The notes under the pieces: model-generated
What the model saw: the letters and a program-made list of their open reading frames with translations, nothing else
Told to the model about the DNA's origin: nothing
The model's database searches: none
In this document: positions 27,159-36,056 of the stretch, piece after piece
Layout: each line of letters begins with the position of its first letter
Position numbering within the stretch: position 1 is the stretch's first letter
Position numbers and translations under genes: made by a program
Source of the DNA: Gammaproteobacteria bacterium
GTDB taxonomy: Bacteria; Pseudomonadota; Gammaproteobacteria; Burkholderiales; Gallionellaceae
Reading direction: 5' to 3'
NCBI GenBank assembly: GCA_018813765.1
Contig: JAHJBC010000009.1
Span: forward strand, 62,001-126,000
DNA: 64,000 nt

Positions 27159-27482
27159 ATGATCACCATGACCCCCAACGCCATCTCCGCCGTGGAGCGC
27201 TTCATCAAGGGCGCAGACGCACCCGTGGCCGGACTGCGCATCGCCATCAACGGCGGCGGCTGTTCCGGTTTCCAGTACGGCATGTCGCTGGAAGCGGCTA
27301 AGAACGAAGACGACACCGTGCTGGAATACGGCGCCGTCACCTTGCTGGTCGATCCGCTCTCCGCTCCCTTGCTCGAAGGCGTGACCGTCGATTTCGTCGA
27401 CAGCCTCACCGGCAGCGGCTTCAAATTCGAAAACCCGAACGCCAGCTCCAGTTGCGCTTGCGGCTCGTCATTCAACGCATAA
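27159..27482 (+). CDS. A-type iron-sulfur carrier (IscA/HesB family, nif-associated)
   Basis: 107 residues. The three conserved cysteines are GGGCSGFQY near residue 35 and CAC near the C-terminus ([10 protein letters not shown]). These bind iron or a [2Fe-2S]/[4Fe-4S] cluster for transfer to target proteins. In nif clusters this protein is often called NifIscA and works with NifU and NifS. It is the first gene after the NifA-sigma-54 promoter and is 11 bases upstream of nifU. CAAGGAGC precedes the ATG. Confidence 0.9.
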   Translation: MITMTPNAISAVERFIKGADAPVAGLRIAINGGGCSGFQYGMSLEAAKNEDDTVLEYGAVTLLVDPLSAPLLEGVTVDFVDSLTGSGFKFENPNASSSCACGSSFNA

Positions 27483-27493
27483 GGAATATAGCC

Positions 27494-28384
27494 ATGTGGG
27501 ACTACTCTGAAAAAGTCAAAGAACACTTCTTTCAACCGCGCAACGCCGGGGTGCTGGCCGATGCGAACGGGGTGGGCGACGTCGGCTCGATCTCCTGCGG
27601 CGATGCGCTGCGCCTGATGCTCAAGGTCGATCCCGACACCGACACCATCCTCGCGGCCAACTTCCAGACCTTCGGCTGCGGCTCGGCCATCGCATCGTCC
27701 TCCGCACTCACCGAGATGATCAAGGGCAAGACGCTGGATGAGGCGCTCAAGGTGAGCAACCAGGACATCGCCGATTACCTCGACGGCCTGCCGCCCGAGA
27801 AGATGCACTGCTCGGTGATGGGGCGCGAGGCGCTGCAGGCCGCCGTGGCCAACTATCGCGGCGAAGTGTGGAGCGACGACCACGAAGAGGGCGCGCTGGT
27901 GTGCAAGTGTTTCGCCATCGACGCTGTGATGATCGAAGACACCATCCGCGCCAACAACCTGAGCTCGGTGCAGGACGTGACCAACTACACCAAGGCGGGC
28001 GGCGGCTGTTCGTCCTGCCACGAAGGCATCGAAGAGATCCTGGTGAAGGTGATGGCCGAGCGCGGCGAAAGCTTCAAGCCCGGCACGCCGGCGAAGGAAG
28101 AAGCCAAGCCGGCCGGCATGACCAACCTGCAACGCATCCGCAAGATCGAAGCCGTGCTCGATGCCGTGCGCCCGCAACTGAAGCGCGACGGCGGCGACAT
28201 CGAACTGGTGGACGTGGAAGGCAAGACCATCTACGTCAACATGAAGGGCGCCTGCGCCGGCTGCCAGATGGAAGCGCTGACGCTGCAGGGCATCCAGCAG
28301 AAGCTGATGGAAGAACTGAAAGAGTTCATCAAGATCGTGCCGACCAAGGCCGGGGCGTTGAGCCGGGCGACTTGCCATCCGTAA
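27494..28384 (+). CDS. nifU: Nitrogenase iron-sulfur scaffold NifU
   Basis: 296 residues from ATG 27494 (AAGGAA upstream; a longer frame from 27452 runs into the previous gene). Three domains are present. The N-terminal IscU-like domain has [10 protein letters not shown] and later Cys residues. The central [2Fe-2S] domain has CKCF and [13 protein letters not shown]. The C-terminal Nfu domain has [11 protein letters not shown]. NifU assembles [4Fe-4S] clusters for nitrogenase with sulfur from NifS. A short inverted repeat follows before nifS. Confidence 0.95.
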   Translation: MWDYSEKVKEHFFQPRNAGVLADANGVGDVGSISCGDALRLMLKVDPDTDTILAANFQTFGCGSAIASSSALTEMIKGKTLDEALKVSNQDIADYLDGLPPEKMHCSVMGREALQAAVANYRGEVWSDDHEEGALVCKCFAIDAVMIEDTIRANNLSSVQDVTNYTKAGGGCSSCHEGIEEILVKVMAERGESFKPGTPAKEEAKPAGMTNLQRIRKIEAVLDAVRPQLKRDGGDIELVDVEGKTIYVNMKGACAGCQMEALTLQGIQQKLMEELKEFIKIVPTKAGALSRATCHP

Positions 28385-28395
28385 AACGAGTGCTG

Positions 28396-28450
28396 AGTGC
28401 TGAGTTCTGAGTACCTCAGGCTCGGCACTCGGAACTCAGAACTCAGTACT
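28396..28450 (+). repeat. Inverted repeat between nifU and nifS
   Basis: AGTGCTGAGTTCTGAGT (28396-28412) and ACTCAGAACTCAGTACT (28434-28450) are complementary except for one base. No T-tract follows, so it may stabilise RNA ends or be a repeat remnant. Confidence 0.65.
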
Positions 28451-28469
28451 GAATTTAGGGGAATTTAGA

Positions 28470-29678
28470 ATGGAAGGCATCTATTTCGACAACAACGCCA
28501 CCACACGGGTCGATGAAGCCGTGGTGGAGGCCATGCTGCCGTATTTCACCGAGCAGTTCGGCAATCCGTCGTCCATGCACAGCTTCGGCAACAAGGTCGG
28601 GCTCGCCATCAAGAAGGCGCGCATGCAGGTGCAGGAGCTGCTCGGTGCGGAGCATGACTCCGAGATCATCTTCACTTCCTGCGGCACCGAGTCGGATTCC
28701 ACTGCCATCCTGTCCGCACTGAAGGCGCAGCCCGAGCGCAAGGAGATCATCACCACCGTGGTCGAGCATCCGGCCATCCTCACGCTGTGCGCCTGGCTGG
28801 AGAAGGACGGTTACAAGGTGCATTACCTCAAGGTGGACGGCAAGGGCCGCCTCGACCTGAACGAATACAAGAAGCTGCTCAGCGACCAGACCGCCGTCGT
28901 CTCCGCGATGTGGGCCAACAATGAGACCGGCACTTTCTTCCCGGTGGTGGAGATGGCCGAGTTGGCGAATGCCGCCGGTGCGATGTTCCACACCGACGCA
29001 GTGCAGGCGGTGGGCAAGGTGCCGCTGAATCTGAAGGATACGAAGATCGACATGCTCTCCGTCTCCGGCCACAAGCTGCATGCGCCCAAGGGCATCGGCG
29101 TGCTGTACCTGAAACGCGGCACGCGCTTCCGTCCGCTGTTGCGCGGCGGTCATCAGGAACGTGGTCGTCGTGCCGGTACCGAGAACAGTACTTCCATCGT
29201 CGGCCTGGGCAAAGCCGCCGAGATGGCGATGGAAGCGATGGCCTTCGAGAACACCGAGGTCAAGCGCCTGCGCGACAAGCTGGAGGCGGGCATCCTCGCC
29301 AAGGTGCCGCGCTCCTTCGTCACCGGCAACCCCGACGACCGCCTGCCCAACACCAGCAACATCGCGTTCGAGTTCATCGAGGGCGAAGCGATATTGCTGC
29401 TGCTCAACAAGTTCGGCATCGCCGCTTCGAGTGGTTCGGCCTGTACTTCGGGCTCGCTGGAACCCAGCCACGTGATGCGCGCGATGGGCATCCCCTACAC
29501 CGCCGCGCACGGCACGGTGCGCTTCTCGCTGTCGCGCTACAGCACCGAAGCCGAAGTGGACCGCGTCATCGCCGTGGTGCCAGAGATCATCGCGCAACTG
29601 CGCAAGCTGTCACCGTACTGGGAAGGCGACAAACCAGCGGCTGAACCGGAAAAGGCGTTCGCGCCGACCTACGCATAA
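28470..29678 (+). CDS. nifS: Cysteine desulfurase NifS
   Basis: 402 residues, class V PLP aminotransferase fold. The PLP-binding Lys lies in SVSGHKLHAPKG, the cofactor His/Asp region in TDAVQAVGK, and the catalytic Cys in the loop SSGSACTSGSLEPSHV near residue 325. It releases sulfur from cysteine as a persulfide and gives it to NifU. NifS-type placement is supported by its position between nifU and nifV. RBS-like AGGGGAATTTAGA precedes the ATG. nifV begins 10 bases after the stop. Confidence 0.95.
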   Translation: MEGIYFDNNATTRVDEAVVEAMLPYFTEQFGNPSSMHSFGNKVGLAIKKARMQVQELLGAEHDSEIIFTSCGTESDSTAILSALKAQPERKEIITTVVEHPAILTLCAWLEKDGYKVHYLKVDGKGRLDLNEYKKLLSDQTAVVSAMWANNETGTFFPVVEMAELANAAGAMFHTDAVQAVGKVPLNLKDTKIDMLSVSGHKLHAPKGIGVLYLKRGTRFRPLLRGGHQERGRRAGTENSTSIVGLGKAAEMAMEAMAFENTEVKRLRDKLEAGILAKVPRSFVTGNPDDRLPNTSNIAFEFIEGEAILLLLNKFGIAASSGSACTSGSLEPSHVMRAMGIPYTAAHGTVRFSLSRYSTEAEVDRVIAVVPEIIAQLRKLSPYWEGDKPAAEPEKAFAPTYA

Positions 29679-29688
29679 GGCAGACATC

Positions 29689-30834
29689 ATGTCCCGCACC
29701 ATCATCATCAACGACACCACCCTGCGCGACGGCGAACAGACCGCCGGGGTGGCGTTCACGTTGCATGAGAAGCTGGAGATCGCGCGCCGCATCGACGCGC
29801 TCGGCGTGCCGGAGCTGGAAGTCGGCATCCCGGCGATGGGGCATGAGGAGCGCGAGAGCATCAACGCCGTCGCCGCGCTGGGCCTCAAGGCGCAACTGAT
29901 CGTGTGGGGCCGCATGTGCAAGGCGGACATCGTGGCCTGCGAAGAGCTGGATGTCTCCATGCTCAACCTGTCCATCCCGGTGTCTGACATCCACTTGGCG
30001 AAGAAGCTGAAGCGCGACCGCGCCTGGGTGCTGGATACGATATACGAGATGGTGCCCATGGCCTGCGACTACGGCATGGAAGTGAATGTCGGCTGCGAGG
30101 ACGCTTCGCGCGCCGATCCGGAATTCCTGTTGCAGGTGGCCGAAGCGGTGCAGGCCGCCGGTGCGCGCCGCATCCGCTATGCCGACACGCTGGGCGTGAT
30201 GGAACCCTTCGGCGTGCACAAGGCCATCGCTGCATTGCGCGCCGCCTGCGACCTGGAGATCGAGATGCACGCGCACGACGACCTCGGCCTGGCCACGGCC
30301 AACAGCCTCGCCGCTGCGGTGGCGGGTGCAACGCACATCAACACCACGGTGAACGGGCTGGGCGAGCGCGCGGGCAACGCGCCGCTGGAAGAGGTCGCGC
30401 ATGGCCTGAAGAAACTTTACAACCTGGAGACCGGCGTGGACCTGCACCATTTCCCAGTCCTGTCGCAACTGGTCGCCGATGCCTCGGGCCGCCCCGTGCC
30501 CTGGCAGAAGAGCCTGGTGGGCGAGGGCGTGTTCTCGCATGAGGCGGGCATCCATGTCGATGGCCTGCTCAAGGATCCGAATACTTATCAGGGTTTTGAT
30601 CCCGAAGAAGTCGGTCGCCGCAACAAGCTGGTGGTCGGCAAGCATTCCGGCGCGCACGGCGTGATCGCCGCCTACGCCACGATGGGGCTGAACCTCAGCC
30701 AGGCCGAAGCGCGCGCCTTGCTGCCCGACATCCGCCACTTCGCCGAACGCGCCAAGCGTTCGCCCGCCGATCAGGAACTGCTGTTCATGTACCAGCGTTA
30801 CATCGGGCGCACCCAGCCCGGTGCGGCGCATTAG
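29689..30834 (+). CDS. nifV: Homocitrate synthase NifV
   Basis: 381 residues. The DRE-TIM signature is DTTLRDGEQTAGVAF at the N-terminus, with metal-binding His residues in HAHDDLGLATANS and the DxH core. It condenses acetyl-CoA and 2-oxoglutarate to homocitrate, the organic ligand of FeMo-cofactor. Isopropylmalate synthase is the main alternative, but that enzyme has a longer C-terminal regulatory domain, absent here, and the gene lies in a nif operon. It is followed three bases later by cysE. Confidence 0.95.
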   Translation: MSRTIIINDTTLRDGEQTAGVAFTLHEKLEIARRIDALGVPELEVGIPAMGHEERESINAVAALGLKAQLIVWGRMCKADIVACEELDVSMLNLSIPVSDIHLAKKLKRDRAWVLDTIYEMVPMACDYGMEVNVGCEDASRADPEFLLQVAEAVQAAGARRIRYADTLGVMEPFGVHKAIAALRAACDLEIEMHAHDDLGLATANSLAAAVAGATHINTTVNGLGERAGNAPLEEVAHGLKKLYNLETGVDLHHFPVLSQLVADASGRPVPWQKSLVGEGVFSHEAGIHVDGLLKDPNTYQGFDPEEVGRRNKLVVGKHSGAHGVIAAYATMGLNLSQAEARALLPDIRHFAERAKRSPADQELLFMYQRYIGRTQPGAAH

Positions 30835-30837
30835 GAG

Positions 30838-31710
30838 ATGGAAATGCTGACGAGTACGAACCCTCTCCCCAACCCCTCTCCCTTGCAGGGCGAGGGGCTT
30901 AACATACCCTCTCCCGCAAGCGGGAGAGGGTGCCCCGAAGGGGCGGGAGAGGGGCTTGTTCAGCGCGCCGACAAGGTGAGTCTGCTCCGCCTGCTGCGCG
31001 AAGACATAAGTTGCGTGTTCCAGCGCGACCCCGCCGCGCGCTCGCGCTTCGAAGTGCTGACCACCTATCCCGGCGTGCATGCCATCCTCATGCAGCGCAT
31101 CGCGCACCGCCTGTGGACATGGAAGCTGCGCTATCCGGCGCGGCTGCTGTCCTGGTTCGCGCGCTTCCTCACCAACATCGACATCCATCCCGGCGCCACC
31201 ATCGGTCGCCGCTTCTTCATCGACCACGGTGCGGGCGTCGTCATCGGCGAGACCGCAGAGATCGGCGACGACGTGACGCTGTATCACGGCGTGACATTGG
31301 GCGGCACCACCTGGAACAAGGGCAAGCGCCATCCCACGCTGGGCGACGGCGTGGTGGTGGGTGCGGGCGCGAAGATACTGGGCGCGATCACGCTGGGCGC
31401 ACAGGTGCGCGTCGGCGCGAATTCTGTAGTGGTCAAGGATGTACCCTCGCACCGCACCGTGGTCGGCATTCCCGCCAAGGTCGTGCTGCGCACCGAAGAG
31501 GCGGGCAGCGACAACATATATGGAATCAACCTCGACCATCATTTGATCCCCGACCCGGTCGGTCGCGCCATCGCCTGCCTGATGGAACGCATCGAAGTGC
31601 TGGAAGGGCAATTGCGCAAGCAGGGTGAGCCGGTGGACGGGCAGTGCCGCAGCTGTGATGCGGATGAGCTGTGCGGCACGGAAGTGGCGCGCGTTGTCAG
31701 GATGGAGTGA
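30838..31710 (+). CDS. cysE: Serine O-acetyltransferase (nif-linked), with repeat-derived N-terminus
   Basis: 290 residues as read from ATG 30838 (TAGGAG upstream). From about residue 45 it is a normal serine acetyltransferase: an N-terminal helical domain ([14 protein letters not shown]), then left-handed beta-helix hexapeptides ([32 protein letters not shown]) with catalytic His. It makes O-acetylserine for cysteine, the sulfur source for NifS. Residues 8-39 ([17 protein letters not shown] and similar) are encoded by palindromic repeat DNA at about 30858-30957 that stays in frame. GTG at 30976 is an alternative start giving a shorter, more typical protein. nifP and cysE1 are alternative names. 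Confidence 0.88.
   Translation: MEMLTSTNPLPNPSPLQGEGLNIPSPASGRGCPEGAGEGLVQRADKVSLLRLLREDISCVFQRDPAARSRFEVLTTYPGVHAILMQRIAHRLWTWKLRYPARLLSWFARFLTNIDIHPGATIGRRFFIDHGAGVVIGETAEIGDDVTLYHGVTLGGTTWNKGKRHPTLGDGVVVGAGAKILGAITLGAQVRVGANSVVVKDVPSHRTVVGIPAKVVLRTEEAGSDNIYGINLDHHLIPDPVGRAIACLMERIEVLEGQLRKQGEPVDGQCRSCDADELCGTEVARVVRME
30858..30957. repeat. Palindromic repeat inside the 5' end of cysE
   Basis: CCCTCTCCCCAACCCCTCTC, CTCTCCCGCAAGCGGGAGAG and CCCCGAAGGGG-type hairpins in tandem. Related sequence lies between fdsA and fdhD (12032-12148). Here it encodes about 32 residues. Confidence 0.75.
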
Positions 31711-31713
31711 GCC

Positions 31714-32232
31714 ATGGACCTGATGGATTTCGACAATGCCGTGTTGTACTTTGACGAGCCGCTGGCGCTGGATGTGGTGCGCCTGATCGAGGCGGCGGCG
31801 GACAAGTACGGCAGCGAGGAAGCGGAGAGCCTGTTGTTGCGCGCCAACCTGCTCGCGCCGCAGCACCTGATGGTGCTGGTTGCGCTGTACCGTTATTACT
31901 TCTACCAGCACCGCCTCGAAGACGCGCTGCTGGTGGCCGAGAGTGCGCTGGCCGTGGTCGGTCGGCGGCTGGAGTTCCCAGAGACTTGGGTGTACTTGCG
32001 TGAGGCCAATGTTGGCGCGGGCGTGATGCAATCGATGGGATTGGTGCGCTTCTACCTGATGGTGCTCAAGGCGGCGGGCTACATCAACCTGCGCCTCGGG
32101 CATGTGGCGACCGGGCGCGCGATGCTGGAAAAACTGGTGGAGCTGGACAGCCACGACCGCATGGGCGGCAAGGCGCTGCTTGAAGTGCTGTACCAGACGA
32201 CGAATGATGAAGATTTGCAAAGGAGAGCATGA
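31714..32232 (+). CDS. TPR-like protein of the nif operon, unknown function
   Basis: 172 residues, alpha-helical. Repeated helix pairs with Leu/Ala spacing (AESLLLRANLLAPQHLMVLVALYRYYFYQ, then DALLVAESALAVVG) resemble tetratricopeptide repeats, suggesting protein-protein contacts. No catalytic motif, signal peptide or membrane segment is present. It starts three bases after cysE and overlaps nifW by four bases (ATGA), so it is a stable member of the operon. Similar TPR genes accompany nifW in some proteobacterial nif clusters; a role in nitrogenase assembly is an inference. Confidence 0.7.
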   Translation: MDLMDFDNAVLYFDEPLALDVVRLIEAAADKYGSEEAESLLLRANLLAPQHLMVLVALYRYYFYQHRLEDALLVAESALAVVGRRLEFPETWVYLREANVGAGVMQSMGLVRFYLMVLKAAGYINLRLGHVATGRAMLEKLVELDSHDRMGGKALLEVLYQTTNDEDLQRRA

Positions 32233-32564
32233 TGGATGAACTGACTTTGGACGAAGCGATGGAAGAACTGGTATCCGCCGAGGATTTCTTGAACTACTTC
32301 GGCGTCGAGTACGACGCATCGGTGGTCCATGTGAACCGTCTGCACATCCTGCAGCGCTTCCACAATTACCTGGCGAAGGCGAGCCTGTCGGAGGACGAGG
32401 CAGCGCGCCGTGTGGTCTACACCACGCTGCTGACGCAGGCCTATCAGGATTTCGTGAAATCCGATGCGCTTACCGAGAAGGTGTTCAAGGTGTTCCACAT
32501 GCACGAACCGCAGGTCAAGTTCGTGCCGATCAGTTCGATCACGGTGAACAAGGCGGGGACGTGA
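32229..32564 (+). CDS. nifW: Nitrogenase-stabilising protein NifW
   Basis: 111 residues. The sequence (LVSAEDFLNYFGVEYD, NRLHILQRFHNYLAKA, FKVFHM) matches NifW, a small protein that protects or assists the MoFe protein. ATG 32229 follows AGGAG at 32221; a second ATG is immediately after. It overlaps the preceding TPR-like gene. A 127-bp palindromic element separates it from nifZ. Confidence 0.93.
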   Translation: MMDELTLDEAMEELVSAEDFLNYFGVEYDASVVHVNRLHILQRFHNYLAKASLSEDEAARRVVYTTLLTQAYQDFVKSDALTEKVFKVFHMHEPQVKFVPISSITVNKAGT

Positions 32565-32578
32565 TGAATGCACTGGTC

Positions 32579-32705
32579 CGTCATTCCGGCGCAGGCCGGA
32601 ATCCAGTTGAATCAAACAGTCCGCGTAGCGGACAAAACCGAAATATCGTCCCGCTACGCGGGATATGCTTTGTCTATCTGGATTCCGGCCTGCGCCGGAA
32701 TGACG
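32579..32705. repeat. 127-bp palindromic repeat element between nifW and nifZ
   Basis: The 28-bp terminal inverted repeats (32579-32606 and 32678-32705) are identical to those at 9044-9170, and the total length is the same. The core differs and has its own small hairpins (TCCGCGTAGCGGA and CCCGCTACGCGGG). Confidence 0.85.
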
Positions 32706-32719
32706 GCGTGAGGTGACCC

Positions 32720-33187
32720 ATGCTGCCTAAATTCGAATTCGGCGACGAAGTCCGCATCATCCGCAACGTGCGCAATGACGGCACCTATCCCGGCGTGCCC
32801 ACGGGCACACTGCTGATCCGTCGCGGCAGCACCGGCTTCGTCACCAACGTCGGCACCTTCCTGCAGGATCAGTTGATCTACACCGTCAACTTCATCGACC
32901 AGGACAAGATCGTCGGCTTTCGCGAAGAGGAACTCATCGGCATTGACGAGCCCTGGATAACCAGCCAGTTCGAGAGCCGCGAGAAGGTACGCAGCAAGAT
33001 CACCCTGGCCGTGCGCGGCGAAGTGCGCGCCACACCCGGCATGGAAGGCGAGATACTGAAAGTGTTCCGCGACGAGAGCGCGGGCGTGCTGTACCACGTG
33101 ATCTTCCACGATCATGTGCTGCAAGTGCCGGAGTCCTCGCTGGAAGCGGTGCATGTCTACAACGACGGGGAGAAGGTGCATGCCTGA
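32720..33187 (+). CDS. nifZ: Nitrogenase maturation protein NifZ
   Basis: 155 residues. The N-terminal part (FEFGDEVRIIRNVRNDGT, GTLLIRRGSTGFVTNVGTFL) is the SH3-like NifZ fold, involved in P-cluster formation in the MoFe protein. The family is often shorter; here a second similar half (AVRGEVRATPGMEGEILKV) lengthens it, as in several betaproteobacterial versions. The stop overlaps the nifM start by eight bases (ATGCCTGA), pointing to coupled translation. Confidence 0.92.
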   Translation: MLPKFEFGDEVRIIRNVRNDGTYPGVPTGTLLIRRGSTGFVTNVGTFLQDQLIYTVNFIDQDKIVGFREEELIGIDEPWITSQFESREKVRSKITLAVRGEVRATPGMEGEILKVFRDESAGVLYHVIFHDHVLQVPESSLEAVHVYNDGEKVHA

Positions 33188-34043
33188 AGTGATCGACAGC
33201 GGTGTCGCCTATCTCGCCCTCAAGGCCGCGCAGAAACTCTACGGCAAAGCGCCGACCGCGCTACAGGCGGATGAGTCGATGCGCGTGCAATCCATGGCGC
33301 AGAAACAGCACCAGCTTGAAACGCTCGTGCTCGCCGCGCCCGAAGCGCGCGATGCCATGGTGCCGCCATCCACAGTCGAGGCTGCCATGCAGGAGATACG
33401 CGGCCGCTATCCCAACGAGGATGATTTTGCCAGTGACCTTGCGCAGAACGGGCTGGACGAAGCCAGCTTCGCCCAAGCGCTGGAGCGCGAGATGAAGGTC
33501 GAGGCCATCATGGAAAAGGTGGGTACGCGCGCCGAGAGCGTCAGCGATACCGATGTGGACCTGTACTACCAATATCACCCGGAACAGTTCCGCCGCCCCG
33601 AGACGCGGCTGGTGCGCCACATCCTCGTCACCATCAACGAAAGCATGGCCGAGAACACGCGCGAGGCGGCGCACCAGCGTATCTCCGAGATCGCGGCCAG
33701 ACTGGCGAAGGAGCCGGGCCGCTTTGAAGAACAGGCGCTCAAACATTCCGAATGCCCCACCGCGCTGGACGGCGGCAAACTCGGCGACCTGCCGCGCGGC
33801 AAACTCTTCCCGGAACTGGACCAGGCGTTATTCGAACTGAAAGCGGGTGAGGTAAGCGGTGTGCTGGAATCCGAACTCGGCTTTCACGTGCTGCGTTGCG
33901 ATACCATCACCGAAGCCGGTGTGCTCGGCTTCAACCAGGCCAAACCGCACATCCGCAAACTGCTGGAGCAGAAGCGCAAGCGCGCGTATCAGCAGGCGTG
34001 GGTCAGGCAGTTGAACTCTCCGGATGGTTCGCGGGATGCATGA
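33180..34043 (+). CDS. nifM: NifM, peptidyl-prolyl isomerase for nitrogenase Fe protein
   Basis: 287 residues from ATG 33180, inside the 3' end of nifZ. The N-terminal helical part is followed by a parvulin/PpiC-type domain (RLVRHILVTINE, then GGKLGDLPRGKLFPELDQALF, LESELGFHVLRCD). NifM matures the Fe protein NifH. There is no signal peptide, which separates it from SurA-like periplasmic isomerases. It is the last gene of the operon; convergent nucleotidyltransferase genes begin after 13 bases. Confidence 0.93.
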   Translation: MPEVIDSGVAYLALKAAQKLYGKAPTALQADESMRVQSMAQKQHQLETLVLAAPEARDAMVPPSTVEAAMQEIRGRYPNEDDFASDLAQNGLDEASFAQALEREMKVEAIMEKVGTRAESVSDTDVDLYYQYHPEQFRRPETRLVRHILVTINESMAENTREAAHQRISEIAARLAKEPGRFEEQALKHSECPTALDGGKLGDLPRGKLFPELDQALFELKAGEVSGVLESELGFHVLRCDTITEAGVLGFNQAKPHIRKLLEQKRKRAYQQAWVRQLNSPDGSRDA

Positions 34044-34056
34044 GCGTCATCGCACT

Positions 34057-34902
34057 TTAAGGGGGTGCCGGTATCTGCAGCCCTTCGGCCTGCAGGAGTG
34101 AATCGAGTCCGTCCAGCAGTTCGTTCACGCGCTCGGGCAAGTGCGCGTTGCCAACCGGGGAGACTGCCTGCAACACTCCATCCAGTTGCTCCTGCAGATC
34201 CGCCGGGCGCTTCGGGCATTCTGACATTGCATAGACCAGCAGTCGTTTTTCGCCGGGATGGGGCAGGCGGTTGACCGCGAACAGGATGTCGAAATAGCTT
34301 GCCAGCAGGGCGGCGACGCGGTGATTGACGCTGACATGGTCGTTGCGCGCCAGCGCCAGTTCGATCTGGTGCAGATAGGACGAATGTATGCCGCGCAGGA
34401 TCGGATGGTTCTTGGCGACGATGGTGCGCCGCAAGCCGTCGGGATAAGGTTGTGCCGTCCTGGCCTGGAGTGCGGCGTACCATCCGTGCGGATCGTGGTA
34501 CGCGCGCGAATGCAACACGTTATGGACGAAGCAGGTGCTGTAGCCGACCGATGCCTGATGCCGGACCAGCGCGCGGTCGATCTGCTCCGTGATCCAGTCA
34601 GGCGAACGATACATGATGTCGACGATGTTGCCGGTCTGCTTGGATATCCATTCGTCGCCCGTCTCCCAGAAGCGGTTGCCTATGCTGGCGCGTTCGCCTA
34701 ACTTGCGTGCCAGCTTTGCGCGCCAGGCTTCCGGCGGCTCTGTTTCGGCGTAGACGCACAGATCTATGTCGGAACTTTCGTCCGAGTGGCGGCCGCCTTT
34801 CGATCCGGCCAGCACGACTGCCTCGACTTCCGGCAACGCGGCGAATTCAGCCGCGATCGCTTCTAGCAGGACCTGCGTGTGATCCTTAGCCTTCGTCATC
34901 AC
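34057..34902 (-). CDS. Nucleotidyltransferase-domain protein
   Basis: 281 residues on the minus strand. The nucleotidyltransferase signature is GSKGGRHSDESSDIDLCVY near residue 33, giving the Gly-Ser and the two Asp metal ligands. The remainder is helical (DUF4037-like or substrate-binding). Its start overlaps the stop of the next upstream gene, another nucleotidyltransferase, so they form a pair. Aminoglycoside adenylyltransferases share this fold, but no resistance function can be claimed. Confidence 0.75.
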   Translation of the reverse strand: MMTKAKDHTQVLLEAIAAEFAALPEVEAVVLAGSKGGRHSDESSDIDLCVYAETEPPEAWRAKLARKLGERASIGNRFWETGDEWISKQTGNIVDIMYRSPDWITEQIDRALVRHQASVGYSTCFVHNVLHSRAYHDPHGWYAALQARTAQPYPDGLRRTIVAKNHPILRGIHSSYLHQIELALARNDHVSVNHRVAALLASYFDILFAVNRLPHPGEKRLLVYAMSECPKRPADLQEQLDGVLQAVSPVGNAHLPERVNELLDGLDSLLQAEGLQIPAPP

Positions 34903-35678
34903 ATTCCTCCGGCAGCATGCTTGCTCAATTCCATGATCGCTCGCTTCATCGCCGGTGCGACCTTGAAGTGCAGATCGAGGAACGCCAGGATGGCCAGCGC
35001 AGACTCGACGTTGTGTTCATATCCCTGCACGAAGTGCGGCAGCGACTGCGTTCCGGCAGGGAAGCGCCGCTCGTAACGCCGCTCGAAGGCGAACACGTCG
35101 CGCTCGGCATCGGTCTCCTGTTCCAGCAGCGCGCCGAGTTCCAGCACCCGGTCCACCGCATACACCTGGATGGCCCGCATGGCGGCCAGCTTTTCGCCGC
35201 GCGCATGGCGACACAGGCCGGAAAAAAGGTTGCTGAGTGCCTCGCCCAGCAGCCATTCGACGGAATGAACCGGCGGTGTCAGCCAGAGCGGGTTGGGCAA
35301 TAGTTGCGCGTCTGTGACGTCCGCCTGCTTCCAGATGACGCTTCCGGGGGCGAACGGGATGCGGGAGAGTTCGTGCATCTCGAACACCGCGAACTCGCAG
35401 AACACACCGTCCTCGAACAGCAGCTTGTGGCCGTCGGGCGTGTTGCGATAACTGTAGGCGATCGGACAGATGGAAGAGAGCCAGCCCAGGTCATCGAGGA
35501 AAGCCTGCTTGCTGCCGGGTTCGACGATGGCGAAGAAGTCCAGGTCGGAATAGGCATCCAGCCGCGCCCGCTGCTTGCCGGCCGAGCCCAGTGCGATCAA
35601 GGCTTGCGCTCGGCCGGAGGCGGCCAGCGAAGCGCCGATCTCGTCCAGCCGCGTCAACAGCAGTTCGGGTTTGTCCAT
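34899..35678 (-). CDS. Nucleotidyltransferase-domain protein (second)
   Basis: 259 residues. A nucleotidyltransferase motif, GSAGKQRARLDAYSDLDFF, is near residue 30, with the paired Asp residues. A long helical C-terminal part follows, with an FERRYERRFP segment. It overlaps the downstream nucleotidyltransferase by four bases. The two are dissimilar outside the motif, so they are not a recent duplication. Their substrates are unknown. Confidence 0.72.
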   Translation of the reverse strand: MDKPELLLTRLDEIGASLAASGRAQALIALGSAGKQRARLDAYSDLDFFAIVEPGSKQAFLDDLGWLSSICPIAYSYRNTPDGHKLLFEDGVFCEFAVFEMHELSRIPFAPGSVIWKQADVTDAQLLPNPLWLTPPVHSVEWLLGEALSNLFSGLCRHARGEKLAAMRAIQVYAVDRVLELGALLEQETDAERDVFAFERRYERRFPAGTQSLPHFVQGYEHNVESALAILAFLDLHFKVAPAMKRAIMELSKHAAGGM

Positions 35679-35739
35679 GTCATTCGGGCCTCAAGCATGC
35701 AACGCCCTTGATCCCATTCCGGTGTCTGTTACCGGATGT

Positions 35740-36009
35740 TCACTTGGACGCCGGATCGTTTATGCCGCGAGCTGTCTTATTGCGCTCGAGCAGAATACGA
35801 ATTTGAAGGTACGCGCAAATTGCAGCTACCACAACCGACACCGCGAACACAGGCAAAGCCAGATCGGCTGGGATCAGACCAAGTGCTTTCCCGCTTTCCT
35901 GGGTCAATTCTGCAAGACTGAGCCCGGCACAGATCAGTGCAACAAAGTCGATTGCCATCAGGGCTGGCGGAAAAGGGAAAGCTGCTTTGTTCTGCGGAGT
36001 GGTATTCAT
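35740..36009 (-). CDS. Small two-helix membrane protein
   Basis: 89 residues with two hydrophobic segments (about 17-35 and 50-70) and a basic C-terminus. No family is recognised. It lies 47 bases downstream of dctM on the same strand and could be part of the TRAP transcript. Its N-terminus (MNTTPQNKAAFPFPPAL) has no signal peptide. Confidence 0.5.
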   Translation of the reverse strand: MNTTPQNKAAFPFPPALMAIDFVALICAGLSLAELTQESGKALGLIPADLALPVFAVSVVVAAICAYLQIRILLERNKTARGINDPASK

Positions 36010-36056
36010 GGATGCCTCTTTATGTCAGCGCAGCATGTCGGAGTTCAATGAGCGGG

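Noticed and set aside
29587-32319. Minus-strand frame of about 900 codons across the nif operon
   Set aside because: Covers nifV, cysE and the TPR gene on the opposite strand. The plus-strand genes have better start sites and motifs.
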